NCBI RefSeq assembly: GCF_002080045.1 | Contig: NZ_MUIN01000011.1 | Coordinates: 198,275-262,274, forward strand | Length of the DNA: 64,000 nucleotides | Direction: 5' to 3' | From: Pseudomonas sp. Bc-h | GTDB lineage: Bacteria > Pseudomonadota > Gammaproteobacteria > Pseudomonadales > Pseudomonadaceae | Part shown: in pieces, positions 19,002-27,704 of the stretch | Position numbering within the stretch: position 1 is the first letter of the stretch | Layout: each line of letters starts with the position of its first letter | Translations under genes and position numbers: made by a program | Notes under the pieces: model-generated | Database searches by the model: none | Seen by the model: only the letters and a program-made list of their open reading frames with translations | What the model was told of the DNA's origin: nothing

Positions 19002-20134
19002 TCAAGGGCTCTCTTACCCAAGGCAATGCTGCCGAGGTGATTGTCATCGGTGGCGGCATCATCGGCGCGGCCTGTGCAGACGAATTGGCAAGTCAGGGCG
19101 TGGATGTGTTGGTGCTCGATTGCCAACGCCCGGCGGCCACGGCGGCGGGCATGGGTCATCTGGTGGTTCTGGATCACAGCCCGGCGGAGCTTGCGCTGGG
19201 CGAATACTCGGTGCGGCTGTGGCGCGAGCTGGCGCCGCAAATGCCCGACAACTGCGCCATGCGCAACAACGGCACGCTGTGGCTGGCCTGCAACGAGGAA
19301 GAAATGGCCGAGGCCGAGCGCAAGCAATCTGCGCTGAGCGAGTTCGGTCTGGCCTGCGAGTTGATGTGTGGCGCAGCGCTGGCAAATGCAGAGCCGTCGC
19401 TGCGTCCGGGATTGTTTGGCGCGCTTGAAGTCACCGGCGATGGCATTCTCTACGCGCCCAACGCAGCGCGCTGGCTGTTGCAGCGCCACGCTGAACGGGT
19501 GCGCCAGCAGCAGGCTGAAGTCGTAGAAGTCCAGGGCAATCGAGTGCGCCTGGCGGACGGCCAATGGTTGCAGGCCAACGCCGTGGTGCTCGCCAACGGC
19601 ATCCATGCCCGCGAGCTGTGTGCGGATTTGCCGTTGCAAGCCAAGAAAGGCCATCTGCTGATCACCGACCGCTATCCGACGCAAATCAGCCACACCCTGG
19701 TCGAGCTGGGTTATGTCACCAATGCCCACAAGAGCGACGGGCCGTCGGTCGCGTTCAACGTGCAGCAACGGCCGACAGGGCAACTGTTCATCGGCTCTTC
19801 CCGGCAGTTCGATAACGAAGACCCGGCCACCGACGCCGCCATGCTCGGTCGTATGTTGCGCCGGGCAATGGATTTTCTCCCCGACCTGGGCCTGATGAAC
19901 GGCATTCGCAGCTGGACAGGCTTTCGTTCGGCAAGCCCCGACGGCCAGCCGCTGATTGGCGAACACCCCCACCAACCGGGCCTTTGGCTGGCTGTGGGGC
20001 ACGAAGGTCTGGGCGTGACCACCGCGACCGGGAGCGCAAAACTGCTGGCTGCACAAATGCTCGACAGCCCTGCGCCGCTGGAACTCGACGCTTACCTGCC
20101 ACAACGTTTTATCGGAGCCCACGCCCATGCCTGA
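18998..20134 (+). CDS. D-hydroxyproline dehydrogenase, FAD (DAO-type) subunit
   Basis: A 378-aa FAD-dependent amine oxidoreductase with N-terminal dinucleotide motif VIVIGGGIIGAACADELA and C-terminal SADGQPLIGEHP-like FAD loop (seen as SPDGQPLIGEHPH). The TTG start overlaps the epimerase stop. With the next two genes it forms the membrane-linked, multi-subunit D-hydroxyproline dehydrogenase (LhpB/E/F type) that oxidises cis-4-hydroxy-D-proline to pyrroline-4-hydroxy-2-carboxylate. Confidence 0.9.
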   Translation: MIKGSLTQGNAAEVIVIGGGIIGAACADELASQGVDVLVLDCQRPAATAAGMGHLVVLDHSPAELALGEYSVRLWRELAPQMPDNCAMRNNGTLWLACNEEEMAEAERKQSALSEFGLACELMCGAALANAEPSLRPGLFGALEVTGDGILYAPNAARWLLQRHAERVRQQQAEVVEVQGNRVRLADGQWLQANAVVLANGIHARELCADLPLQAKKGHLLITDRYPTQISHTLVELGYVTNAHKSDGPSVAFNVQQRPTGQLFIGSSRQFDNEDPATDAAMLGRMLRRAMDFLPDLGLMNGIRSWTGFRSASPDGQPLIGEHPHQPGLWLAVGHEGLGVTTATGSAKLLAAQMLDSPAPLELDAYLPQRFIGAHAHA

Positions 20135-20360
20135 ATTGAGCATCGATGGTCAGCCCTTCCGCTTTGCCCAGGGGACTACGGTCGCAGCGGCTTTGATGTC
20201 CAGCGGCGACCGTTGCAGCCGCACGTCGGTGAGCGGCCAACGGCGGGCGCCTTTGTGTGGCATGGGCATCTGTCAGGAATGCCGGGTGAACATCGACGGC
20301 TTGCGTCGCCTGGCCTGTCAGACGATCTGCCGTGAAGGCATGCGAGTGGAGACGCATTGA
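20127..20360 (+). CDS. D-hydroxyproline dehydrogenase, small [2Fe-2S] subunit
   Basis: A 77-aa ferredoxin-like protein with the cysteine pattern CGMGICQECRV ... LACQT, which fits a plant-type [2Fe-2S] site of the Fer2_4 class. It overlaps the upstream FAD subunit by 8 bases and the next gene by 1 base. It should pass electrons between the two flavin subunits. Confidence 0.9.
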   Translation: MPELSIDGQPFRFAQGTTVAAALMSSGDRCSRTSVSGQRRAPLCGMGICQECRVNIDGLRRLACQTICREGMRVETH

Positions 20361-21619
20361 TGAGTCAGCACGTCGACCTGCTGATCATCGGTGCAGGCCC
20401 TGCCGGCATGGCTGCTGCGCTGGCGGCGGCGCCCAGTGGCGTCAGCATCGCGATACTCGACGACAACCCGCTGCCCGGCGGGCAGATCTGGCGCGACGGC
20501 CCTCAGGCGCAACTGCCCGAGAAGGCCACCCACATGCGCGCCCAATTGCAGCATCACGCCAATATCCAGCTTCACAGCGCGAGCAAAGTGGTCGCCCTCG
20601 CAGGCCGCAAAAAGCTGCTGCTCGAAGACGCCGAGCGGGGTTGGGTATTGCGTTACGACAAACTGATTCTGTGTACCGGCGCGCGGGAGTTGCTGCTGCC
20701 CTTCCCAGGCTGGACCCTGCCCGGCGTCACCGGCGCGGGCGGTTTACAGGCGTTGATCAAGGGTGGTTTGCCGGTGTCTGGCGAACGCATCGTGATTGCC
20801 GGAAGCGGGCCACTGCTGCTGGCCTCGGCGGCGACCGCAAAGAAGAATGGCGCCGATGTTGTGCGCATCGCCGAGCAGGCCGCGTTGAGTGCGGTCGGTG
20901 GGTTTGCGACGGGCTTGTGGCAGTGGCCGAACAAGGCGATCCAGGCAGTAACGCTGGCCAGCAGCGCCTATCGGACATCGGCCCACGTGCTCGAAGCGCT
21001 GGGTTCGGATCGGCTCGAAGCGGTGCGCATGAAGATCGGCTCGCGAGTCGAGGAAATCCCCTGTGACCGGCTGGCCTGTGGTTTCAGCCTGGTGCCGAAC
21101 ACCGAGATCGGCAAAGCCTTGGGCTGTGAGATTAGCGACAGAGCGATTGCCGTGAACGAGTGGCAGGCCAGCAGTCTTGCCGATCATTACGCGGCCGGGG
21201 AATGCACCGGTTTCGGCGGCAGTGAACTGGCGCTGGTGGAAGGCCGGATCGCAGGATTGGCCGCAATCGGCAAAGAGGATGAGGCGCGCAAGCTGTGGCC
21301 GGAGCGCCAGCGCTGGCAGCGTTTTGCCGACCGGTTGAACCAGGCCTTTGCGCTCGATCCTGCGCTGAAAAAACTGGCGAAAGCAGACACCCTGGTTTGC
21401 CGCTGCGAAGACGTGCCCTACGCCGAACTCGCCGACCACGACAGCTGGAACACCGCCAAACTCAATACCCGCTGCGGCATGGGCGCATGCCAGGGCCGTA
21501 TCTGCGCCACCGCCGCACAGACCTTGTTCGGCTGGGAACCGCCTCATCTGCGCCCGCCCTTCAGCCCGGCGCGCATCGCGACGCTTGGGTGTCTGGATGA
21601 GGCAGGTCCAGTCGAATGA
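20360..21619 (+). CDS. D-hydroxyproline dehydrogenase, NAD(P)/FAD-fold plus BFD-like Fe-S subunit
   Basis: A 419-aa subunit. The ATG at 20360 overlaps the previous stop (TGATG). It has the N-terminal FAD motif LLIIGAGPAGMAAALAAA, a second nucleotide motif IVIAGSGPLLLASA and a C-terminal BFD-like domain with four cysteines (LVCRCEDVPY ... RCGMGACQGRIC) for a [2Fe-2S] cluster. The architecture is shared with heteromeric amino-acid dehydrogenases of the opine/glycine oxidase type. Confidence 0.9.
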   Translation: MSQHVDLLIIGAGPAGMAAALAAAPSGVSIAILDDNPLPGGQIWRDGPQAQLPEKATHMRAQLQHHANIQLHSASKVVALAGRKKLLLEDAERGWVLRYDKLILCTGARELLLPFPGWTLPGVTGAGGLQALIKGGLPVSGERIVIAGSGPLLLASAATAKKNGADVVRIAEQAALSAVGGFATGLWQWPNKAIQAVTLASSAYRTSAHVLEALGSDRLEAVRMKIGSRVEEIPCDRLACGFSLVPNTEIGKALGCEISDRAIAVNEWQASSLADHYAAGECTGFGGSELALVEGRIAGLAAIGKEDEARKLWPERQRWQRFADRLNQAFALDPALKKLAKADTLVCRCEDVPYAELADHDSWNTAKLNTRCGMGACQGRICATAAQTLFGWEPPHLRPPFSPARIATLGCLDEAGPVE

Positions 21620-21620
21620 C

Positions 21621-21696
21621 CCTCTGTAGCATTCCGGGTGGCCGGCGGTGGCGCCACCGAAAAAGCTACCGCCGGCAAGCCAGACTGCTACAGAGG
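21621..21696. repeat. REP pair, family B
   Basis: Inverted pair (cctctgtagcattccgggtggccggcgg ... ccgccggcaagccagactgctacagagg) between the dehydrogenase operon and the AraC regulator; it may act as a transcript end. Confidence 0.8.
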
Positions 21697-21776
21697 TATC
21701 GCGTCACTTTTGATGTTTGATGACAAGCACCTGATTACCGCATGATCGAGCCAGTCCTCTTGTCTGGCTGCGTCCC

Positions 21777-22532
21777 GTGAACATGATCGACCTGATCCCC
21801 GCCTCGCCCCTGCGCGACCTTGATCAACTGCTATCCAGCCTGGAGCTGGTGGCCCCGCTGTTCGATGCAATTCCCGGCGTGGTGTTTTTCGTCAAGGACG
21901 CCCAGGCGCGCTATGCGCTGGTGAATCAGACGCTGGTGCAGCGCTGTGGCTTCAAGAAGAAAAACCAGATCGTCGGGCGCACGGCGGAGGATGTCTTCCC
22001 GGCGCGTTTCGGGCCTTTGTATACCGCGCAGGATCGGCGAGTGCTCGCCGACGGCAGGCAATTGAGCGATCAACTGGAGCTGCATCTTTATTACGGCAAT
22101 CAGCCGATCTGGTGCCTGACCCACAAGATCGCGCTGCGTGACTGCCATGGCGCGATCATCGGCCTGGCCGGGATTTCGCGGGACCTGCAGATCCTGCAAT
22201 CGCACCCCGCCTACGCAAAGCTGGCAGAAGTCGACGCCTACATCCGCGAACACTTCGCACGCCCCATCACGCTTGAAGAACTGACCGCCATCGCCGGGCT
22301 ATCGATTGCCCAGCTGGAGCGCCACTGCAAACGCATCTTTCAGCTGACGCCCAGACAGATGATTCACAAGGCGCGTCTGGGCGAAGCTTCGCGGCTGCTG
22401 CGGGAAGATCTGTCGATTACCGAGGTCGCGTTGCGCTGCGGCTACACTGATCACAGCGCGTTCAGTCGACAGTTCAAGGCGTTGACCGGGGTCTCTCCGA
22501 GTGAATATCGAGAGTCGCAGCACGGCTTTTGA
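21777..22532 (+). CDS. AraC-family regulator with PAS domain (LhpR-like)
   Basis: A 251-aa regulator with an N-terminal PAS fold (about residues 25-135: AIPGVVFFVKDAQARYALVN ... GLAGISRDL) and a C-terminal double helix-turn-helix (about 150-250: LEELTAIAGLSIAQLERH, EVALRCGYTDHSAFSRQF). It starts at GTG 21777 or ATG 21783. Its place before the transporter fits LhpR, the AraC-type activator of hydroxyproline genes in P. aeruginosa. The island therefore has two regulators. Confidence 0.85.
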   Translation: MNMIDLIPASPLRDLDQLLSSLELVAPLFDAIPGVVFFVKDAQARYALVNQTLVQRCGFKKKNQIVGRTAEDVFPARFGPLYTAQDRRVLADGRQLSDQLELHLYYGNQPIWCLTHKIALRDCHGAIIGLAGISRDLQILQSHPAYAKLAEVDAYIREHFARPITLEELTAIAGLSIAQLERHCKRIFQLTPRQMIHKARLGEASRLLREDLSITEVALRCGYTDHSAFSRQFKALTGVSPSEYRESQHGF

Positions 22533-22736
22533 TTCTGTCCTGAAGACAAGAACGCTCTGCCCACAATCAGAAAACGGTGGTCACGCCAGAACGTGCATCT
22601 ATGAAGCACCGCTCCCGTTTTTGCTCCTTTATGTAACACCGACGCAGTCCTTCAAACGCCGGCAAATTCCACAAGCCGCCGATCCAAAGCCCTGCAGGGC
22701 CATAGTGGCAAAACGGGCACGCACCATGCATAGAAA

Positions 22737-22752
22737 ATATCGTATACGAAAT
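22737..22752. promoter_or_regulatory. Candidate operator (TCGTATACGA palindrome) before the ABC transporter
   Basis: atatcGTATACgaaat, a perfect 10-base palindrome in its core, 44 bases before the substrate-binding protein gene. It is the best copy of the motif also seen at 17104 and 28801. Confidence 0.65.
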
Positions 22753-22795
22753 TACTTATCCGACCATTCCATTACTTGCATCCACCGAGGCTTCT

Positions 22796-23614
22796 ATGAA
22801 AAAGCATGCTGTTGCCGTAGCCCTCCTCGCTGTAATGAGTTCCTCATTCATCAATGCCGCTTTCGCCGACAAGCTCGATGACATCATCGACTCCGGCAAG
22901 CTGCGCTGCGCCGTGACACTGGACTTCCCGCCCATGGGTTCGCGCGATGAGAAGAACAACCCGGTCGGATTCGACGTCGATTACTGCAACGATCTGGCAA
23001 AAGTGCTGGGCGTTACCGCTGAAGTAGTCGAGACGCCATTCCCGGATCGTATTCCTGCGCTGGTGTCGGGCCGTGCCGACGTGATCGTGGCCTCCACCTC
23101 AGACACCCTTGAGCGCGCGAAAACGGTGGCGATGACCATTCCGTACTTTGCCTTCCAGATGGTGGTGCTGACACGCGACAACACCGGCATTACCAAATAT
23201 GAAGACCTCAAGGGCAAGAACGTCGGCAACACCAGCGGCACCTATGAAGCCATTGCCCTGGAGAAAGACCAGAAGGCCTGGGCCAGCGGCAGCTTCCGCG
23301 CTTACCAGACTCAGAACGACACCATTCTCGCCGTCGCCCAAGGTCATATCGACGCTACCGTGGTTACCAACACCGTGGCCGCTGCAACGCTCAAGTCCGG
23401 CAAATACAAAGGCCTGAAAGTCGCGGGCAACGCGCCATACGTCATTGACTACGTGTCGCTGGCAGCGAAGCGCAACGAATACGGCCTGATTCATTACCTG
23501 AACCTGTTCGTCAACCAACAGGTGCGTACCGGCCGTTATGACGAGCTGTGGAAGAAGTGGGTGGGTGATGAAATCAAGCCAGCGAACCTGACCGTGCCCG
23601 GGGTTTATTACTGA
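22796..23614 (+). CDS. Hydroxyproline ABC transporter, periplasmic substrate-binding protein
   Basis: A 272-aa family-3 amino-acid binding protein. A Sec signal peptide (MKKHAVAVALLAVMSSSFINAAFA) is followed by DDIIDSGKLRCAVTLDFPPMG and PVGFDVDYCNDLAKVLG, the canonical start of the fold, and later ADVIVASTSDTLERAK. Its genomic place with hydroxyproline enzymes suggests trans-4- or 3-hydroxyproline as substrate. It is separated from the permeases by the dehydratase gene. Confidence 0.9.
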   Translation: MKKHAVAVALLAVMSSSFINAAFADKLDDIIDSGKLRCAVTLDFPPMGSRDEKNNPVGFDVDYCNDLAKVLGVTAEVVETPFPDRIPALVSGRADVIVASTSDTLERAKTVAMTIPYFAFQMVVLTRDNTGITKYEDLKGKNVGNTSGTYEAIALEKDQKAWASGSFRAYQTQNDTILAVAQGHIDATVVTNTVAAATLKSGKYKGLKVAGNAPYVIDYVSLAAKRNEYGLIHYLNLFVNQQVRTGRYDELWKKWVGDEIKPANLTVPGVYY

Positions 23615-23675
23615 TAACGGCTGTGCTTTACAGGCGAACACCGGATACAGGTGAACACCGGACCCGCGCCATGCT

Positions 23676-23758
23676 GATCGTTCCCACGCTCTGCGTGGGA
23701 ATGGAGCGCCTGACGCTCCGCGTCAGAATGGCTCGACGCAGAGCGTGGGAACGATCAG
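23676..23758. repeat. REP pair, 'GATCGTTCCCACGCTCTGCGTGGGAA' family (C)
   Basis: Inverted pair gatcgttcccacgctctgcg ... cgcagagcgtgggaacgatc enclosing a smaller tgacgctccgcgtca palindrome. The same family is amplified at 50520-50995 and 51600. It lies inside the transport operon, where it may lower expression of downstream genes relative to the binding protein. Confidence 0.85.
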
Positions 23759-23808
23759 GAAGAATGGTAAACGTCGAAGTACCGAGGCCCTCAATCAAGG
23801 AGCCCACG

Positions 23809-25578
23809 ATGTCTGAAGTTTCGTTGAACGGGCGTTGTCTGGTCGCAGGCAGTGCCCAGGGCGAGTTGCTGTACGCCGATGTGGGCCTGAGTTTCTGGGG
23901 CGGGGTCGAGCCCTTCACTGGTGAGGTCATCGACCGCCATCACCCGCTCAGCGGCCAGATCATCACCGGCCGTGTGCTGGCGATTCCCAGCGGCCGTGGC
24001 TCGTGTACCGGCAGCAGCGTGTTGCTGGAGCTGATCCTCAATGGTCATGCGCCTGCCGCGCTGGTGTTCGAACGGGTCGAAGACATTCTGACTCTCGGCG
24101 TGCTGGTGGCCGAGCAGATGTTCGGCCATTCAATCCCGGTGATCAGCCTCGGTGAAGCGGGTTTCGCTGCCTTGCGCGAGGTGAAATTCGTCAGAGTCCA
24201 AGACGCCCGCGTCAGCTGTTTCGAGCAGATGCCACCTGCTCTTGCTGCGCCGTCGAAACACATTGCCAGTCACCTGCACAGCAAAATCACCCTCACCGAA
24301 ATGGACCGTGGCTTTCTCGACGGTGCCTACGGCAAGGCCGCGCAAGTGGCGATGGGCATCATTCTGCGCATGGCCGAACTGCAAAGCGCAACCGAACTGC
24401 TGGACATCACCCAGGCGCACATCGACGGCTGCATTTATACCGGCCCGGCGAGCCTGCGCTTCGCCCGGCAACTGGTGGACTGGGACGCCAAGGTTCGCGT
24501 GCCGACCACCCTCAATTCCATTTCCGTGGACAAACGCCGCTGGCGCGAACTGGGCGTCGACCCGGCCCTCGGCGAACCCGCCAGCCAGTTGGGCGATGCC
24601 TACCTGGACATGGGTGCGCGCGTCAGTTTTACCTGCGCCCCTTACCTGCTCGACAGCGCGCCGGAACTGGGCGAACAGATCGTCTGGGCCGAATCCAACG
24701 CGGTGGTTTACGCCAACAGCGTGATCGGCGCACGCACCCTGAAATACCCCGACTACCTGGACATCTGCATCGCCCTGACCGGCCGCGCGCCGAAGATCGG
24801 CTGCCACCTCACGCAACAACGCCTCGCCACGCTATGCATCGACATTCCCGCCCTCGATGATCTGGACGACAGTTTCTACCCGCTGTTGGGCTATCACGTC
24901 GGCCTGCTATGCGGCGCGCAAATCCCGGTGGTCTGCGGCCTGGAACACAAGGCGCCGACGCTGGATGACCTCAAAGCCTTCGGCGCCGCGTTCGCCACCA
25001 CCTCTGCCGCGCCGATGTTTCATATCGCCGGTGTGACCCCCGAAGCCACCACGGCCGAACTGGCCATGGGCGGACATCCGCCAGCCAGACACCTGAGCGT
25101 GAGCGCACTCGACCTGCTGCACAGCTGGCGCGAATTGAATAGCGCGCAGAGCCCGGACGTCGATGCCGTGACGCTGGGCAATCCGCATTTTTCCCTGAGC
25201 GAATGCGCCACCCTCGCCCGCCTCTGTCATGGCCTGCGCAAGCTCGACAGCGTGGCCATCGTGGTCACCTGCGGTCGTGCCACGCTGGAACGTGCTCAGC
25301 AGGCCGGCCATGTCGCGACCCTGGAAGACTTCGGCGTGCAATTCGTTACCGACACCTGCTGGTGCATGCTCGGCGAGCCAGTGATCACGCCGACTGCGCG
25401 CAACCTGATGACCAACTCCGGTAAATATGCGCACTACGCGCCGGGGCTGGTGGGACGTCGCGTGCATTTCGCAAGCCTGGCCGAATGCGTCGAAAGCGCG
25501 TGCACCGGTCAGGCCAGCGGGCGTCTGCCGATCTGGCTGCAAGCGGCCGACCAAGCGGAGGCCGTTGCGCATGTTTGA
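23809..25578 (+). CDS. Aconitase-X family dehydratase (cis-3-hydroxy-L-proline dehydratase type)
   Basis: A 589-aa fusion of a small N-terminal DUF126 swivelling domain (about residues 5-135, with SGRGSCTGSSVLLELI) and a large DUF521 domain (about 155-580). Aconitase X of this fused form has been shown to dehydrate cis-3-hydroxy-L-proline to pyrroline-2-carboxylate with an Fe-S cluster. ATG 23809 follows caaggagccc. Overlap of 8 bases with the first permease gene ties it to the transporter. It suggests that the island also handles 3-hydroxyproline. Confidence 0.87.
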   Translation: MSEVSLNGRCLVAGSAQGELLYADVGLSFWGGVEPFTGEVIDRHHPLSGQIITGRVLAIPSGRGSCTGSSVLLELILNGHAPAALVFERVEDILTLGVLVAEQMFGHSIPVISLGEAGFAALREVKFVRVQDARVSCFEQMPPALAAPSKHIASHLHSKITLTEMDRGFLDGAYGKAAQVAMGIILRMAELQSATELLDITQAHIDGCIYTGPASLRFARQLVDWDAKVRVPTTLNSISVDKRRWRELGVDPALGEPASQLGDAYLDMGARVSFTCAPYLLDSAPELGEQIVWAESNAVVYANSVIGARTLKYPDYLDICIALTGRAPKIGCHLTQQRLATLCIDIPALDDLDDSFYPLLGYHVGLLCGAQIPVVCGLEHKAPTLDDLKAFGAAFATTSAAPMFHIAGVTPEATTAELAMGGHPPARHLSVSALDLLHSWRELNSAQSPDVDAVTLGNPHFSLSECATLARLCHGLRKLDSVAIVVTCGRATLERAQQAGHVATLEDFGVQFVTDTCWCMLGEPVITPTARNLMTNSGKYAHYAPGLVGRRVHFASLAECVESACTGQASGRLPIWLQAADQAEAVAHV

Positions 25579-26236
25579 TTACAACTTCCACTGGCGCGCC
25601 GCATTCAAGGCGTTACCAGACATGCTCAATGGAGCCATCGTCACGTTCGAAACCGCCGCGCTGTCGATGATCCTCGGCGTGATCATCGCGCTGTTTCTGG
25701 TATTCATGCGCCAAGGCAAAAACCGGCTGTTTCGTGGGTTTGCCGCCACCTGGATTTCCATCGCCCGCAACACGCCTTCGCTGTTTCAGGTGTACATCCT
25801 GTATTTCGGTCTGGGCTCGTTCGGGCTGCACATCAGTTCCTGGCTGGCATTGCTGGCAGGTATCACCATCAACAACGCGGGTTATCTGGCGGAAAACTTC
25901 CGTGGCGGTCTCAAGGCCGTGCCCGACACGCAACTGCGCGCCGCCCGTTCGCTGGGCATGAGCGCGCCGCAGGCCTATCGGCTGATCGTCATCCCGCAGT
26001 TGCTGCGCATCGTGTTCTATCCGCTGACCAACCAGATGGTCTGGGCCGTGCTGATGACTTCGATGGGTGTCATCGTCGGCCTGAACAACGACCTCACCGG
26101 CGTGACCCAGGACTACAACGTCAAGACGTTCCGCACCTTCGAGTTCTTCGCCATCGCGGCGGTGCTCTATTACCTGATCGCCAAACTGATCGTGGCCGTG
26201 GCGCGGCTGCTGTCGTGGCGCCTGTTCCGGTACTGA
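25571..26236 (+). CDS. Hydroxyproline ABC transporter, permease 1
   Basis: A 221-aa polar-amino-acid permease (HisMQ type) with an N-terminal amphipathic stretch, about five transmembrane helices and the EAA-type loop LKAVPDTQLRAARSLGMSAPQAYRLIV contacting the ATPase (written here as LRAARSLGMSAPQAYR). Start ATG overlaps the dehydratase stop by 8 bases. Confidence 0.9.
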   Translation: MFDYNFHWRAAFKALPDMLNGAIVTFETAALSMILGVIIALFLVFMRQGKNRLFRGFAATWISIARNTPSLFQVYILYFGLGSFGLHISSWLALLAGITINNAGYLAENFRGGLKAVPDTQLRAARSLGMSAPQAYRLIVIPQLLRIVFYPLTNQMVWAVLMTSMGVIVGLNNDLTGVTQDYNVKTFRTFEFFAIAAVLYYLIAKLIVAVARLLSWRLFRY

Positions 26237-26245
26237 GGGATCGAC

Positions 26246-26896
26246 ATGTTCAATAGCAGTTTCAGCTGGAACGACATGCAATTCATGCTCGAAGGCGCCT
26301 GGGTCACCATTCTGCTGACGATCATCTCGATGATCATCGGCACGCTGGCCGGAGTGGTTTGCGGCATGGCGCGCGCCCTGCTGCCGCGCAGCACCGTACC
26401 GCTGGCCTGGTTGCTGGACGTGTTCCGCAGCGTGCCGTTGCTGATCCAGTTCGTGCTGTTCAACGCGCTGAAAAGCATCGCCGGCCTGAACTGGAGTGCC
26501 TTCGCTGTGGCCTGTGTGGTGCTGGGCTTGTACGTGACCGCGTACTGCACGGAAATCGTACGCAGCGGCGTGCTGTCGGTGCCGCTCACCCTGCGCCGCG
26601 CCAGCCGTTCGCTGGGCCTGACCTACTGGCAGGACCTGCGCCAGATCGTCATGCCGATGGCGACCCGCGTAGCCTTCCCCGGCTGGGTCAACCTGTTGCT
26701 GTCGGTCATGAAAGACACCGCGCTGGTGATGTGGATCGGCATCGTCGAACTGCTGCGCGCCTCGCAGACCATCGTCACGCGCATTCAAGAACCGCTGCTG
26801 GTGCTGTGCATCGCAGGCCTCATTTACTACGTCATGAGTCTGGTGATCGCCCGCCTGGGTGCGCGCCTGGAAACGAGGTGGCAGGAAAATGATTGA
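26246..26896 (+). CDS. Hydroxyproline ABC transporter, permease 2
   Basis: A 216-aa partner permease with the same architecture: about five helices and the EAA-type loop LRRASRSLGLTYWQDLRQI followed by MPMATRVAFPGW. It begins 9 bases after permease 1 and overlaps the ATPase gene by 8 bases. Confidence 0.9.
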   Translation: MFNSSFSWNDMQFMLEGAWVTILLTIISMIIGTLAGVVCGMARALLPRSTVPLAWLLDVFRSVPLLIQFVLFNALKSIAGLNWSAFAVACVVLGLYVTAYCTEIVRSGVLSVPLTLRRASRSLGLTYWQDLRQIVMPMATRVAFPGWVNLLLSVMKDTALVMWIGIVELLRASQTIVTRIQEPLLVLCIAGLIYYVMSLVIARLGARLETRWQEND

Positions 26897-27611
26897 GATC
26901 GACAACGTACACAAATCGTTCGGCGAGCTTGAAGTGATCAAGGGCGTGAGCCTGCAGGTACAGAAAGGCGAAGTGGTGTCGATCATCGGCGGCTCGGGCT
27001 CGGGCAAATCGACCCTGCTGATGTGCATCAATGGCCTGGAATCGATCAAGAGCGGCAGCATTCGCGTGGACGGCACCGAGGTTCACGCCAAGAGCACCGA
27101 CATCAACAAACTGCGGCAGCGGATTGGCATCGTCTTTCAGCAATGGAATGCCTTCCCGCACCTGACCGTACTGGAAAACGTGATGCTCGCCCCGCGCACC
27201 GTGCTCGGCAAAAGCAAGGCCGAAGCCGAGGCGCTGGCGGTCAAGCAACTGACCCATGTGGGGCTGGGTGACAAATTGAAAGTATTCCCCGGCAAGCTTT
27301 CCGGCGGCCAGCAACAGCGCATGGCGATTGCCCGGGCGCTGGCGATGTCCCCGGACTACATGCTGTTCGACGAAGCGACTTCGGCCCTGGACCCGCAACT
27401 GGTGGGCGAAGTGCTGGACACCATGCGCATGCTCGCCGAAGACGGCATGACCATGATTCTGGTGACCCACGAGATTCGCTTCGCCCGGGATGTATCGGAC
27501 CGCGTGGCGTTCTTTCGTAATGGCCTGGTGCATGAGATCGGGACGCCGGATCAGGTCATCGGTAACCCACAGCGACCCGAGACCGCCGACTTTTTGCGTT
27601 CGATCAATTAG
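26889..27611 (+). CDS. Hydroxyproline ABC transporter, ATP-binding protein
   Basis: A 240-aa ATPase with Walker A GGSGSGKSTLL, Q-loop FQQWNAFPHLTV, signature LSGGQQQRMAIARAL, Walker B YMLFDEATSALDP and switch histidine in MILVTHE. Start ATG 26889 is inside the end of permease 2. Typical of the GlnQ/HisP class. Confidence 0.92.
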   Translation: MIEIDNVHKSFGELEVIKGVSLQVQKGEVVSIIGGSGSGKSTLLMCINGLESIKSGSIRVDGTEVHAKSTDINKLRQRIGIVFQQWNAFPHLTVLENVMLAPRTVLGKSKAEAEALAVKQLTHVGLGDKLKVFPGKLSGGQQQRMAIARALAMSPDYMLFDEATSALDPQLVGEVLDTMRMLAEDGMTMILVTHEIRFARDVSDRVAFFRNGLVHEIGTPDQVIGNPQRPETADFLRSIN

Positions 27612-27625
27612 GGCAATGCACACCT

Positions 27626-27650
27626 TCTGTAGCAGCCCGGCCGGGCGGCA
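27626..27650. repeat. Single REP, family B
   Basis: One copy of cttctgtagcagcccggccgg between the transporter operon and the racemase-family gene, without a clear inverted partner. Confidence 0.5.
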
Positions 27651-27704
27651 ACAGGGTATGGGGTTCGATCAGATAAACCGAGTTCAACAGGAGGGCTTTG
27701 TGTC

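Noticed and set aside
25613..27076. 487-codon minus-strand frame across the permease genes
   Set aside because: His/Gln/Asp-rich antisense of two ABC permeases.
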